This document shows, piece after piece, positions 50,640 through 63,300 of a stretch of DNA of 64,000 nucleotides (position 1 is its first letter; each line of letters begins with the position of its first letter). Position numbers and translations under genes: made by a program. The DNA is taken from contig CM072152.1 in the NCBI GenBank assembly GCA_036850595.1, positions 5,537,640 to 5,601,639 of the forward strand, given 5' to 3'. The notes beneath the pieces were generated by a model, which worked only from the letters and a program-made list of their open reading frames with translations, made no database searches and was not told where the DNA came from. This DNA comes from Rhyacichthys aspro (taxonomy: Eukaryota; Chordata; Actinopteri; Gobiiformes; Rhyacichthyidae).

Positions 50640-52400
50640 TGCTGGGGACTGTGAGAGGCAACCCTGCTGAGCTTGTCACCTGAAGTTTGGTTGTCAGCAA
50701 TAAGGACTGGTTGAGACTTAGTAAATACACTAAATATTAATTGTTCTACATTTGGCTAATTATACTGGTGTATTCATGTGGTCCTCAGAATTTCCAAAAT
50801 GGAAGTTTTTCCCCAACTTTGAACAACATTCAGCTTGAAAAGTTGGACGTTGCTCTTTAGAAACTGAATCAATAATTAGTTATTGACAGGACCATTAATG
50901 AGTCACCTGGTTTTATAATTAAAATATAAATGCAAATGAATACTAAGAAATTCAGCATAATTGATAGTGTGCTCTTGTGTTGGTGACAACTGACTGTAAT
51001 CACATATTATAACTGTGGAGGTAGAACAATTTATCAATATTGTTTTGTTATTGGATCATTTTCTTCTTGTGATACATTATTGTGATATAAATATAGTGAT
51101 ATTTGTTAAAAGTCAATTTTTACACTACACAACAACACAGTCCCATTAGGACTATCTTTCCAGTACTTCCAGAACATTTTCACAGGTTTATCAAATCATA
51201 TCATGGGCTATCCTGTGTTTCCCACCACTAATAAACTGATTTTGTGAATGAGTCGATGTGCTTGAATAAAACAATACATTGTTACATATTGATGATGGTT
51301 ATAGCTATATTTAACAGGAGTTTCAAGTTCATGTACATTGTTTAAAAACTTTTTTTAGAGGAAAAATTAATGTATCAGGTAACAGTCAGAACTTAATTCA
51401 ATTGATATTGTATCATTTCTCATTGTTGTTATGCAGATACAATAATAGGGAATGGCAATTTTTTCACTAAAATTATTGTGACATGGCCAAGCAGCAGTTC
51501 TGTTGACTTTGTTTGATTTCAGACAGAGTCTCTTTAATGACATGACAAAGCAAAAAAATTTATTGCATTTTTAATGAAAGTTTCACGTGTAACCTGAAAT
51601 ATCGTAATTAGGTAAAATCGCAGAGCTACTGTATAGCGGCACAGAACCGTTGTTTTGGGAACCGTATTGTTCACCGTATCAAAACAGATACACAAAAACG
51701 TATCATCAGCTCATGAGCTTGACTATTTTGCGGTGTATTCATGCGAAGGTCAGCTAAATCCTTCAGTGTGATAACCTCCGCAGTATTATATGTTATGATA
51801 TGGAAGACAGTGCGTTATCATTCTATTACAAAAGACAGCAAATGTCACAGCTATGTCACCAAACAGACAGTAGACTATTAGCAGTTCAAACAGCTCCGGG
51901 TGCACAGAGAGGACCATACAGCAGTCCGATGGCTGGCTAAGCAGAAATACAAATGCCCAACGCTATCATGCAGTCCTGAGGACCATAAACACACTCTAGT
52001 GGCGCCGAAAAGTTTTTCTTTGCCGACACAAAAGAGTTCTTATACGAGCCTTGAGTGTTAATACCTCGGATATTGCAAAGAAGCAAATCACACAGCCAGA
52101 ATCTCGTAAACTTTGTAGCTAGCGGATAATGGAAAGATCAATAACCACCCTAACACCAAGAAAATGCACAGTGAACTAGCCGAAGTTCTTATTTTGATAT
52201 TATACTGACATAATTAAAACCATAACAAACATTCCGTAACAAGTATACAGCGGTAAGGTGGCTCGTTGTATCACGGTAGCTTGAAACCACAGCCTGCTCG
52301 GAAACGAAGCACCACAAACTGTTTCTGGGATGAATTCACGGGATAAAACATAGATTGCCGTAAGTACCCCAAACTTGGATATAACCAGGACATTAAGCAA
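50640..52400. other. AT-rich DNA next to the ncoa3 promoter
   Basis: No gene is seen. Degenerate hAT-like words (ATCGTAATTAGG, AATCGCAGAGCTAC) occur near 51,602-51,630. Confidence 0.4.
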
Positions 52401-52415
52401 GTGCAAATAACTCAC

Positions 52416-52580
52416 CGGCTTCGACGCTTTCATTGAGTAGAGCAGTTTCTTTTACGCCTCTACAAACTCTCCGCCATCTTCGGCAGGACCGTGTTTGTTT
52501 AAATGGGAAACACTCCCAGAGCGGAGGGAGCCAGCTTGTAGCAGGGCGAAAGGGCTTTTGGGTAATGTAGTCACTTTCTT
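52416..52580 (-). promoter_or_regulatory. ncoa3: ncoa3 first exon and promoter
   Basis: On the minus strand AAGATGGCGG (52471-52480), a YY1-type start-site element, leads to a donor GCCG|GTGAGT (exon end 52416). Upstream, 52556-52572 reads ACTACATTACCCAAAA, close to the ZNF143/Staf motif ACTACAATTCCCA. The region is GC-rich and TATA-less. The ATG in the YY1 element opens a five-codon uORF (MAESL). No protein fits here, so it is best read as the non-coding first exon of ncoa3, head-to-head with zmynd8. Confidence 0.65.
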
Positions 52581-54472
52581 TGTAAGCGTTATCGAACTAA
52601 ACGACACGCTTTGCAAATGAACTACACGTACACCAATACCCCTAGGTGATATGAGCAGCGGTCACTGATATTAGTAAAGGAGAGATTTAAAAATGTATTT
52701 ATAGGCCGGCTGAGAAGCAGCTCTGTAAGAATGGCGTGTATCCAGATAGGAAATACTATTTGAATATTAACTTACGATTTAATATAGCATAAAACATTTT
52801 AGAAAATGCTAAGAGTGAATGAACATTTAACAGTAGCTTATATCTGCATATGATATATGTGCTATATTTAGGGCAAAATTGTGTAACTTTTTATAATAAA
52901 ATACATAGCATCAAAATCATTAAATAAAAAGGCTTTCCTGACATATCATTTTAATATTTATTTCCTAAATTGTATGAGAATATCAAGACTTGGCAGTCTC
53001 ATGCAAGTTTGCAGCAGTGTAGTTGTAGAAAATGATTGCAAATGCTTAAATCTTGCAGTGTGTTGCTTTAATAAAGTGAGATTTTGTCTCAGTTAAAGCT
53101 GTAAAAATCCCAGCTAAGCAGTCAGTAATCCTTAATGTGCTATCTGACAGCCCTCTTTACAGACTAAATTCTCAAAGTCAGTTATCTTGTATCACCTGGA
53201 TGGGGACCTGTGCTCTTGTGTAGAACTGGTGGAGTGACTGTCTTCTATGGTTATTTCTTAAGCTCTTTAGTTTTACTGCTGAGGAGGAGGAAGGAGCGAG
53301 GGCCTGTGATGGAGGGAAAACAACAGCATGGGGTGTGGGGAGAGTGGAGGCAGTGTAAATGCAATGTAATTAACTCCTTACTTGTTCATTCCTGTCTGAA
53401 TATCATTTTCTTTGAAATAAGCATAGCTGGAAAAGAGAGGTGTGGAGTGCACATTTGCACTAGCTTTTGAACAGCTGAAGAAAAAGCAGTTTGTTACTGT
53501 CTTTAAACTAATGTCAACCACATACATAAAACCTCTAAAAGTTTTACAAAACCTGTGTTTAATGTCAATAATACATTTTATGGATTACACCTGCCTGACT
53601 ATTGAATGAATCGTGTTATGAAACATCACGTTTTATTTTTTTAATTAAACAAATAGATTTAATCAACAAAGCCTCTCAATTCATTATTTTTGGCTGTGCT
53701 TGAGTCCAAGAGCCACAATTACATTCCACGAAACCCAAAGAGGGGCCCCGTGGCCCTCTGTTTGTGTCCCATCCCCCACTAAACATGGAAAATTGACCTC
53801 CCCCTCCAAAGACTGGGAGACTGTCCCCTCCCCCTCCCCACTTGGCCACTCTATTTAAAAAAAGACAGGAGATAACAGTTTGAAAGGACAGGAGATAGCT
53901 CCGATCATTAATGTATTCAAACTGGTTTACCTGCAAGCAGCTAATAGCCTGGCTGTCTTTGCTTTTAGCCCACCCCTCCCCCAATTGCATCTTTATCAAA
54001 ACAAACAAAAATCTACACCATAAACTCATATTGTGCTAACATAAAATGATCTATAACAAAACCTCAACTCAGAGGCCGGAAAAATAAAGCAATTCTTTAT
54101 TTTCATTCCCAAAGCCAATGGTCACTCCTTGGCTGCACAGTCTATGAGATGGTTGATATAACGTTTGACAAGCCTCTTGTGTTGTCAAATGAAATGAATA
54201 ACCTATTCTACTCACATGCTACGAGTAATTAAAAAAGTGGGGAAAACATAAGCAAAATTAGTTTGTCAACTCCCTTACCATAAGTAAAACAATGTGTGTT
54301 CTTTTGATTTAACAAAAAAGGAATAAAGCAGAGAAAAGTTTCAGGAATACTTCCACCCTATAAAGAACTCCATAAAAATTGGTTTAATAAATGTTTGATA
54401 TACATACAGTGGTAAACATTTAATATTCTTCGAAAACCGACTTCAGGTAGCTCTTGAGTTAAAGGCTTGTTT

Positions 54473-54487
54473 GGGCGCCATCTAGGG
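54473..54487 (-). promoter_or_regulatory. partial CTCF-like site
   Basis: The minus strand reads CCCTAGATGGCGCC, which fits the AGRKGGCRS half of the CTCF motif but not the full left half. It lies between the divergent ncoa3 and zmynd8 promoters. Confidence 0.3.
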
Positions 54488-56225
54488 TTAGACTGCACTA
54501 ATTACAAGTTCCATCCCATTAAGCCTCAGTCTGACTCCTGTGCGTTCACTACCTTACAGGTAAAGATGAAAGGTGAAGGAATAGCTTTTAATATATTTTT
54601 CAATATTATAGCAATCACAACGATATAACGTCTTTAGTACATGTCTGTAAGTGGTTTTTTTTGTAATATTTTTTAGTGTGAAAGTGGAAACAATATCGCT
54701 ACAATAGGCTTCTACAACATATTATAGAGCTAGCCCACTTGCTAATCAAACTACTTATAGAAATAGCCAAGAAAGGACACTTTATACCGCGAAACGGAAA
54801 AAAAGAATTTACCTGTATAAATACATTCACATGGGTTATGCCTTTTTGAAAACATATCCTATTATAGCCAATGACAGTAGGCTATAAGTCTACATTTATT
54901 TTAACATGTCGGTTAGTGTAGCATCTAGCTTACTTTACACATTTACACCTTGCCCATACATAGGCTTACTCAATATTTCTGTAGTGTATTCCAATGCTGC
55001 ATATCCCCCCTCTCACCTGTATCTCACAAAAATAAACATAATGTAAAGATTTTAATTATATTACTATGTCTGCAACACTAATTAGAAACAAACACCACAT
55101 GCAACGGTAGCTAAAACATCCTGGGATGATAGAGTAATACCAATTTCTCCCATTTCTACCTTCTGTCTGAATAATGTGACATGTTGCAAGTCACTAGACC
55201 CCTCCATGGGCCTTGGGACAGTGAAACATCAGTAGAAAGCCAGAGTGGGAGTGTCCCAGCAGGCCCTGGGCTCAGTGGGATTAATTGAAAGTTGGTTATA
55301 TAATAGCCCATCTGTAGCTGTAACACAGTCAAGGTCGCTTGAATGATCATGTGATTGATTAAAGCAGCACAAATTAATAATTAAAATATGGCACTGAGAC
55401 AGGTGTAATTACAGGTTTGCTTTAGAGTCCCTTTCCTGCATTGGTCTCTGTGAACAGTTCTAGGTTTGTATTCTGTTAGTTGGTGAATTTTGCACTTCAC
55501 AGCACCTTGGTGAACATGTTTTATGGCTGATTACATTACAGGCTCATCGAGAAATGTTAGTTATTTTCGCCCCAGGGTGAGATAATAGAAAACTTGTATT
55601 GGCCTTGGCATGTACATGTGTTACTGTGCAATGTTCCACCAGAGGTCACCAATGCTTTTCTCTTATTAGGATGTCATCTGTCCGTTCCCTGTCCCTCACT
55701 GAAGAATAGTGACCTTAAACACCCTTGAAAATGTAAGTATACAACAGTATTGTCAGTTTTTTTTCCTGATAGTTCACTTCAATGACTTCATCACGCAATA
55801 TATATTTTAGGAAAAAGCCACAAAAAGATGCAAAGAAAATAGATATCTTTACTTAAATAACTAATAATAGGCAAGTAATATTACTGAGTACTACTTTAAA
55901 CAAACTTAAAACTTATTTAAACTTTTGATATTGTATTTTTTTTTTCTGCATCTGAAGCTACATAATAACAAATCTTCCCGAATGATGAGGTTTTGTTAAC
56001 ATTCACTATCACTGAGTCAAGGGTCATATTTTATATCAGAACATTGCCTTCAGTGTATTTGTCTTAGTGAAACAATATTACTATAGTATTTTTAAGGTTT
56101 GTAAATAGATTACTATAAAAATATTCCGAGGCTTGTCAAAAGAACTGCAGCTGGTTCAATTCTTTTAGTGACCCCTTGAAATTATTATTGAATACTTTTT
56201 GTAGTTGCTTGAACATGCTTGCACT

Positions 56226-56300
56226 TGGGCTGCAGGATATTAGGAAAACATGTGACATACAATAATATTGACAATTGGATAACAATATCATATGCAACAT
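56226..56300 (+). mobile_element. hAT-like repeat end
   Basis: GGGCTGCAGGATATTAGG followed by AAAACAT is nearly identical to the start of the copy at 61,280. An AATAT/CAATATC-rich stretch follows. Confidence 0.5.
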
Positions 56301-57099
56301 TTGGCCATTTTTGGCACATTATAAATCAAGTTAAAGTAGTAACAGTTAAAAAAAAAAACAAATTCAAAAAAGAAATATTCAAGTTTCTTAACTAATTTCT
56401 AATGGTTTCACTTTGGCCACTCATAATTATTTTATTCTAACCTAATGTTTTAAGGCTCTGATTAGCCAATTATTTCAATATAAAAGTGTGAATAGTTGTC
56501 ACATTGAAAATTATACTTTTATTCTGACAAGTACAAACAGTTCTTTGCTATTTGGACATTGCATTTATTTATATTGCTTGTTTATAACACATTTTCTTGT
56601 AGCACATTTCAACAGTTGCAGTGTGTGTGTGTACAGTTTGGTAAGTTATCTTTTTACTATTTGCTTCCTTATTTATATGTGTTTACTCCAGTTACATATG
56701 TTTAAGTACACTGTGCTTATGTGGCCACAGTGTTCAGCAATTCTTTTCGCTTTAGTATCGCCTCGAGCCATACTGTGTCAACTGTTCCAACCTGTCAAAT
56801 TTATGCTTACTTTACAGCTAACAAAAGTCACATTATGAACCATTTTCGAGACAGTATAGGTCAAGGAAAATTGTAGATTTCAAATCCATGTTGTATTGTT
56901 TATTATCTCAAGTGTGGAAATTTCCGAACCAAATACCTCTTTATTTACAGCCCTCAATGACTTCAAGCAAATATTTGCACTAGAAAGGGACAAACTGTAA
57001 CTGAAACTGTCCATTTCGTTATATACAGGGCATTTGTTGGTTAATAGCTGATTATTTTTCCAGAGGCCTCGCTCCTCATGCTCCTGACTACTGTATTCC

Positions 57100-57336
57100 A
57101 GCCTTCCCGTGCTAAACAAAGGACAAGCAGCCAGGAAGTGCCCCAGCCAATCAGCAGCTGCCTTACATATCCCGGGCTGGTGTGTCCAGTGTGAGCATGC
57201 CTTTTATCGGAGGAGAAGTGAGTGGGTTCAGCTTTGGAGAGCCGTGGCTGTTGCTGTGAGCAGGCTGAGGGGCTGACAGACAGGGCCGTCCTCCATGTTT
57301 TAATAAGCACTGACATATCACACTGAGTTGTTAGCC
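57100..57336 (+). promoter_or_regulatory. zmynd8: zmynd8 promoter and leader (long isoform)
   Basis: A GC-balanced block with a CCAAT box (57,148-57,152) and a CAGCTG E-box lies just upstream of the first coding exon. There is no TATA box. The start site was not located. About 4.6 kb separates it from the ncoa3 first exon on the other strand. Confidence 0.55.
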
Positions 57337-60300
57337 ATGCATCCACAGAGGTAAGACTAATTTTCATACTTTCACAATACGCTTCTCTCTTGTTAACTGT
57401 AAGATGTGGGCCTGAGTAATAATACATGTTTTCCTGAGCAGTATACACCTAAGAAAAAGCTTCACAGACAGGCTTATAAAATATATCTTATATATGAAAT
57501 AAGAATGTTTGCTTCCTTTTTTCAGTATGAATAGGTTTTGCCTGAGTCATGACCTGTTCTGCCACTAGGATAGGCCTGGTGTGGAAACCAGGCAATGGGA
57601 GAAGCCCCAGTGGAATTGACAGATGGTAAACTGACAGCATGGCAAGTTTAATGTAGGCCTCAAACTGGCAGGAGGGCAGTCGAGCAGGGCCTGGTTTGTA
57701 ATTGTATGCCTGGCAAAGTGGACATTTCCATATCCCCGAACCTTGTTCACCTCACCATATTCTACTTGGTGAATAAATTTCAGCCTTGATCCCATAAGCT
57801 GCTCACCACTTTGCTTTAATTACCAATTATCCAGTGTCTAACTATGCTGTGGCAGCTTATTTATCACAGGATTGAAGGAATTGCCTGACTCTTAATGGTG
57901 TGCACTGCCTCCCGGTGTTGTTCTCTGCTGCTGAGTGTCAGCCATTTTAGAGAGCTTCCCCTGTCTGTCCCTCTGCTCTGAGTATTTGAATGTAGGAGAG
58001 GCAGAAAGGAGAACGGAAGGACTTCCTATGAGTAGGCGTCTCACCCAATCCCCTGATTGAAGTCGGTCAGGTTTGATAGCCTTTTAACTCTGTGTTGCAG
58101 TTATATCCTTACTGAATGCATGATTTGCGTGTCAGTATTTTGGTTGAGAACTGCTCGTAGAATTGTGTTGTTTGCCACAATTAATATTTTTTGAAAATGT
58201 AGTACTAGGGATGCACGATTTATTGCATATGTTTACTGAAATTTTACTGATTTCAATAGCCACATCAGAAAGAACTGCTTGTTTCACAGTCAGGTTAAGG
58301 TCTTACATGTGGCAGAAATGTACTATTGCATGACAAAATATATGTCCAAACAGAGCCTTAGATCAAACCAAAAGTTCAAAGGGTTGTGGTTTAGTTGGTT
58401 GGTATACTTAGTTTGCCGCACGTCCCACCAAACAAAAGACAACCAAGTATAAAATAGGACTTCTGACTAAACCAGGTCCTAGTGGTATAACAACAGTTCA
58501 ATCTGAAACTTAGCTATGTTAGCCCAGGTTTAGTCCTGGTTTAGTACTGGTTTAGTCTTGGTTAAGCCAAGATTTGTCCTGGGTTAATCCTGGACTATCC
58601 ATGGTTTAGTCTTACTTGTGATGAACAAAGGTATGGGCCTGGACTAAATCTGGTCTTAGGTTAGTCCTTGTTTTCTCCTCCTCTAGCAATGGATTATACC
58701 TGGTCTGGTCTTGGTCTAGTACTTGCTTTGGTTTCGGTTTCAGTTTAGTCTTTACTTTGGACTTGGTTTAGTATTGGCTTAGTCTTAGTTTGGTACTTGA
58801 TTTAGTATTGGTTTAGTCTTTATGTAGTACTTGGTTTAGTCTTGGTTCAGTTTTGTTTAGCCATGGTTTAGTCCTTGGTTTAGTCTTTGATTTAATTTTG
58901 TAGTTAGTTATAAACAGTGGAAGTCCAAAGCCTTGTATTTTCCTACATATTTGAATATACTGTCTATATATATTGTTATTGCACATTTTCCTGCTATTGT
59001 GAAGCCCTACTAGTTACATATACTGTGTCCAGACTGGGGTTTAGGGGCTGTCTGCAGTGACTGAAACAGCAAATCCTCCTACACTCCCTCCCATAGTGTT
59101 TTGTGAATGGTGCGTGGTAATGCGTCTAATCCTTTCATTCCACTCTGCTGTCAGGATCGGGGTAGACACTCTTAAATCTGCATAACACACGATTGGCCTG
59201 GGCTTCTCAAACATTTCCTTCTTTTTCTATTTCAACCTGATAATATGTTAGGCCCTGACCCTCGTCTGCCTATTCATTCATCCGTGGCATTGTACTAGGT
59301 AATGCAGCATTAAAGACAGAAGATGGAGTTGGGTCTTCCATACCGAGGCCTGTGACATGTCTTTGTTTTCTGATGCAATACACGGTGAAGTGCATAAAAA
59401 GCAGTTTGTGATTCTGGCCTGAGTCTGCTGCATGTGCTGTCTTCAAAATGGATGCCGCATGCATACACTGCCTGCGAGCACAACAAGGGAGGGAATCTGA
59501 TCCTCAGCCAGTCCAGCCTGTAGAGCCGCATTTCATGTTTGATAAAAGGCACACTGCCGGGCTACGTCCGGTGGAATGTTTTTATGGGAATGGGGGACTT
59601 GAGGAGCATTTAGGAACAGTATGGAGCAGTTCTCTCTCTGCATTGCAGCACTGTTGTAGAGGAGAGCGGGGAAGAAGGGAGTCCGTGTGGCACACTGAGC
59701 CCGGCGCCCAATCAGACACATCCATGTGGTGCCGGAGCCAATCGGCAGCCTTGCAAGTCGAGGTTAAAGATTGACAATTGCACGAGAGAGCAGCAGGGAG
59801 AGAAGGCCTTCTGGGAAACCTGGACCCATCTATCCATCCCATCGCCCTCAATAATTGAGAAAGAATTAAGAATAGGCTGAGGAATCTGTGTGTGAGTAAA
59901 GGAACAAGGTATGCTGCTCATTTCCTACGTAGAGGCTTTGATGTTCTGTTAATGGTGGGTGTGGAGAGGGATGTATCAGTTACAGCAGGGGCATATTTGT
60001 TACTGTATTGCCTGAGTTCAAATGTGTTGTTGTGTCTTTTCTGCCACGACAGACACTAGTGGTTCCCAAGCTTGTTTTTGTCTCTCTCATTCTCTTTGTC
60101 TCAGCGTGCTCTTATTTGTGGCCTGTTGAGGACAAGGCATTGCTGGGAAAGATTGTCTGAGAAAGGTTAGAGGAAAAGGCCGAAGAGCATTTTTAGTGCA
60201 GCTCTCAGTTCAGCTCTGTGGTGTTGTGGTGCTGTCTGTCATTTCAGAGAAGGAAGACAAGCGTGGGGGTTGGTGTGCAACTGGAAAAGCTGTAGTATAT

Positions 60301-63300
60301 TGTCTTTAATGCATTCAAACACGGGTGTCCTTAGAGACAGTCAGATAAGAAGAGAAATAGTGAAAATGGAAGGGGTCTCATTGATGACAACTGTGCATCT
60401 GCTGTGGTGGCAGACAGGATAACAACAATAATTGGTTCGTCAACGAGGCGCTGGAAAAGCAAGGTGAATCATTGTGGAGAGAAATGAAGGAGAATTCTGT
60501 CAAGTTGAATCCTGTCGAGTCGAATCCTGTTTTGATTTTAATGTGTTGGCTTTTTGTTGTGGAACTTGGGATAATCATGTGTTACATTTGATCAATATAT
60601 TTTATTGTACAATAGAATATGATGGTATGCACTTTTAATCTTATTTACAGGACTGTAAACATTTTCAGGTCATCCAGGTCATGGGTTACCTCATACATGC
60701 ATGAAGGTCCCTCCCTTGCAAACCAAAAGAAGAAATTGTTGAAACACAGACATACATATACACACCTATGACATATATACACCTAGAGACTGAAGTTGAG
60801 GCTTGTTTTATTGTCAGTCTAATGCTTCCACATGTACCGTTCAGTCACGTACGTAGGCAGTATTACTTTCTTTTTGTTGCCAATGAAAGCTTCCAGTTGA
60901 ACCCTTTTTAACCCAGGAAGAAGCTTGTTAAAAGCCTGAATGAATGTTCAGCTAATGTATTTACTTTGGGCAGCAGCTGGATTCTTGCTAGATTTGAGAG
61001 CTCACAAACTCACAGAAATCCACCCTGTCCCAATCAAAATCAGATATTCACCTAACCACGTCCGGTTCAGACCAGCAGTGTGGCAATTATACTTCTTAAC
61101 ATCAGGGTGCTGCTCTGATTAGAACAGACCATCTGGCATGTGACGTTGTCATTTTATATTATTGGGGTAATATTATTATATCCTGGCATCCAATATGGAC
61201 AGCATTGACTATGCATATTGTGTTCTTTCACTTTATTATAACAGCGCAGGTCATTAATGTTAAGTACTGCAAATATTAGGGCTGCACAATATTAGGAAAA
61301 CATCATATTGCAATATACATTTTAATAATAGATGCAGTAGTTGAGGATATACTGTTTCATTTTCACATCTGAAAGTCTTTTGTTACACGGTTTCCGTTTG
61401 GTCTGGTAACTTTTGGTTTCACTTACACCTTTTTGTTTATCAAAAGTAACAGTATTTGACAAGGCAATGGCATGATAATGCAAACATTCTAGTAAAGCTT
61501 TGTCACTCATTTGCCTTAGTGTTTCAGAGGAAATTGTGAAAACTGATACTTCATCAGAAGGAATGGAGATCTCTACACGATCCAAAGGTAATCTAATACT
61601 AAGTAAGTAGTAAGTAGTTTTCCTACAAAGCCATTATCTTAATGCTTCCATTATTCTCTTTAGATGTTAGTATTTGTTTGACTCTTTTATTAATTTATGT
61701 TTGTTTGTTCTTTGTTTATAGAATTAAATAAAACACGAGTTTCAGGCTTTTTGGCTGTAGTCTTCGCAGGTTAAAATTTACTGTCAGATTTTTGTGTAAA
61801 CGCTGACTTGGTTCTGCTTGTTTAGATACAACATCAACAGAGCGTATGGCCCACAAACGGAAGATGCCAAGTCCTTCTCATTCATCCAATGGTCACTCCT
61901 CGGCTGAAGCTTCACCCTGTCCAGTGAAAAAGAAGAAGAAGCCAGGTGCTGTAAGCAGCAGCAAAGACCAGGTACCATTTGGAATTCAACATGGTATACT
62001 GCAGTTCTTAGGAGTGTTTGGATGGCTGTGAGTCAGTCTATTCAATGTGATCCTGTGTGAAAAACAGGTGTTATTCTGAGCACTGTATAAAAAGACATTT
62101 TTTATCCTCACGTATCTCCTGTGAACCTTTAAACACATCAGTGAATTGAAATGTTTTAACCTCTTTTGGTATGTTGGGAATTTACATTCTTATGCAATAC
62201 TGTCATCTTGTTTTGAGGAAAGGAGTGAATGATATTTTTGATATATTTGCTGCATGGATGACAGAGATAGCCATGACAGAAGCACTATAACGTGTTAGAA
62301 TTTCTTTTTATACAGGTCACACAAAAACATTAGATCTCATCATTAATTTGACTTAACCATTATTGACCAGATGTACTAAGGTGGAAAGGCAAAAGTGCAT
62401 TATTGTTCACAAATCCACCTCTAAAGCATGACCTAGAGCTGCTTTAACACCACAGGTTTATTTCTTCCTTTACAATGTATGCCCTAAGCATAATATCTAT
62501 CTATTATTGACTATGATTTTTGTAAGGAGTGCACAATGACACCTTTGTGGGTCTCTCCCTCCTCCCACTGCTTCTCTCTACTACTGCTACTCTGGTTCAC
62601 AGAGCATCATTGTGTTTCTGAGTTGTGCTAAATGAAAAATAATGTAAAAAATGAATAGATACATCTCGTAGTTTCTGTGCGCTCCTATCCGAGCTTGCAT
62701 TCGTTCTTAAAGCTACAGTGCCGTTTTGCATTGTGTGTGCTACATGCAAAATTGTGCAGCTTTGTAAATCCGGTCCTACACTCACAGTATGTCTGATCAT
62801 AGGGGAATAAAATGCTTCCAATAAGTTTATTATCACTACTAATTTATGCTTAGCACTTTTTAATGACACATATATTGGTTTTGCTGCCATTGTTCCTCTT
62901 TCCTTTTCTTTTTAGTTTAATTAATGCACAGTCATTCACTGTTACATAAATGTGAACTGATCCTGATCTTAGCTTTTGTTATCTGATCACCTGACCTGTC
63001 CTGCACTTTGATAACACAGCCTACTAACAACTGTCAATTCCATGCACGACTGCTTGGTTGATTCAAACTGCGGCTTGATTTTGACCTTCCCCAAATTTGT
63101 GTTTCTTTTGCCTGCATTCCAGTCAGAACTAAGACATGGTCCCTTTTACTATGCGAAGCAGCCAGCACTCACCACAGACCCTGTTGATGTTGTGCCGCAG
63201 GATGGCAGGAATGACTTTTACTGCTGGCTGTGCCACCGCGAGGGCCAGGTGCTCTGTTGTGAGCTCTGCCCCAGGGTGTACCACGCCAAGTGCCTCAAAC

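Larger units (their letters stand above)
35180..52410 (-). other. ncoa3: ncoa3 5' intron region
   Basis: About 17 kb separates the inner leader exons from the putative first exon. It holds mostly decayed repeats and some GC-balanced blocks listed separately. Other minus-strand splice signals exist, such as an acceptor TTTGTTTCAG near 37,902 and a donor GTAAGTCAT near 50,311. These could belong to alternative leader exons. Confidence 0.5.
52600..57090. other. ncoa3-zmynd8 intergenic region
   Basis: No gene is seen. Bases 53,680-53,990 and 55,150-55,420 are balanced, repeat-poor and motif-rich. The first has two GACAGGAGATA direct repeats (53,862 and 53,887). The second has TCAAGGTCG, an ERR/SF1-type half site, and clustered TAAT cores. 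The rest is AT-rich. Confidence 0.4.

Noticed and set aside
59448..59774. 108-codon + strand frame in the zmynd8 upstream region
   Set aside because: The CXXC-like start was tempting, but there is no zinc-finger spacing, no family match and no good splice site in frame. It overlaps the candidate promoter block.
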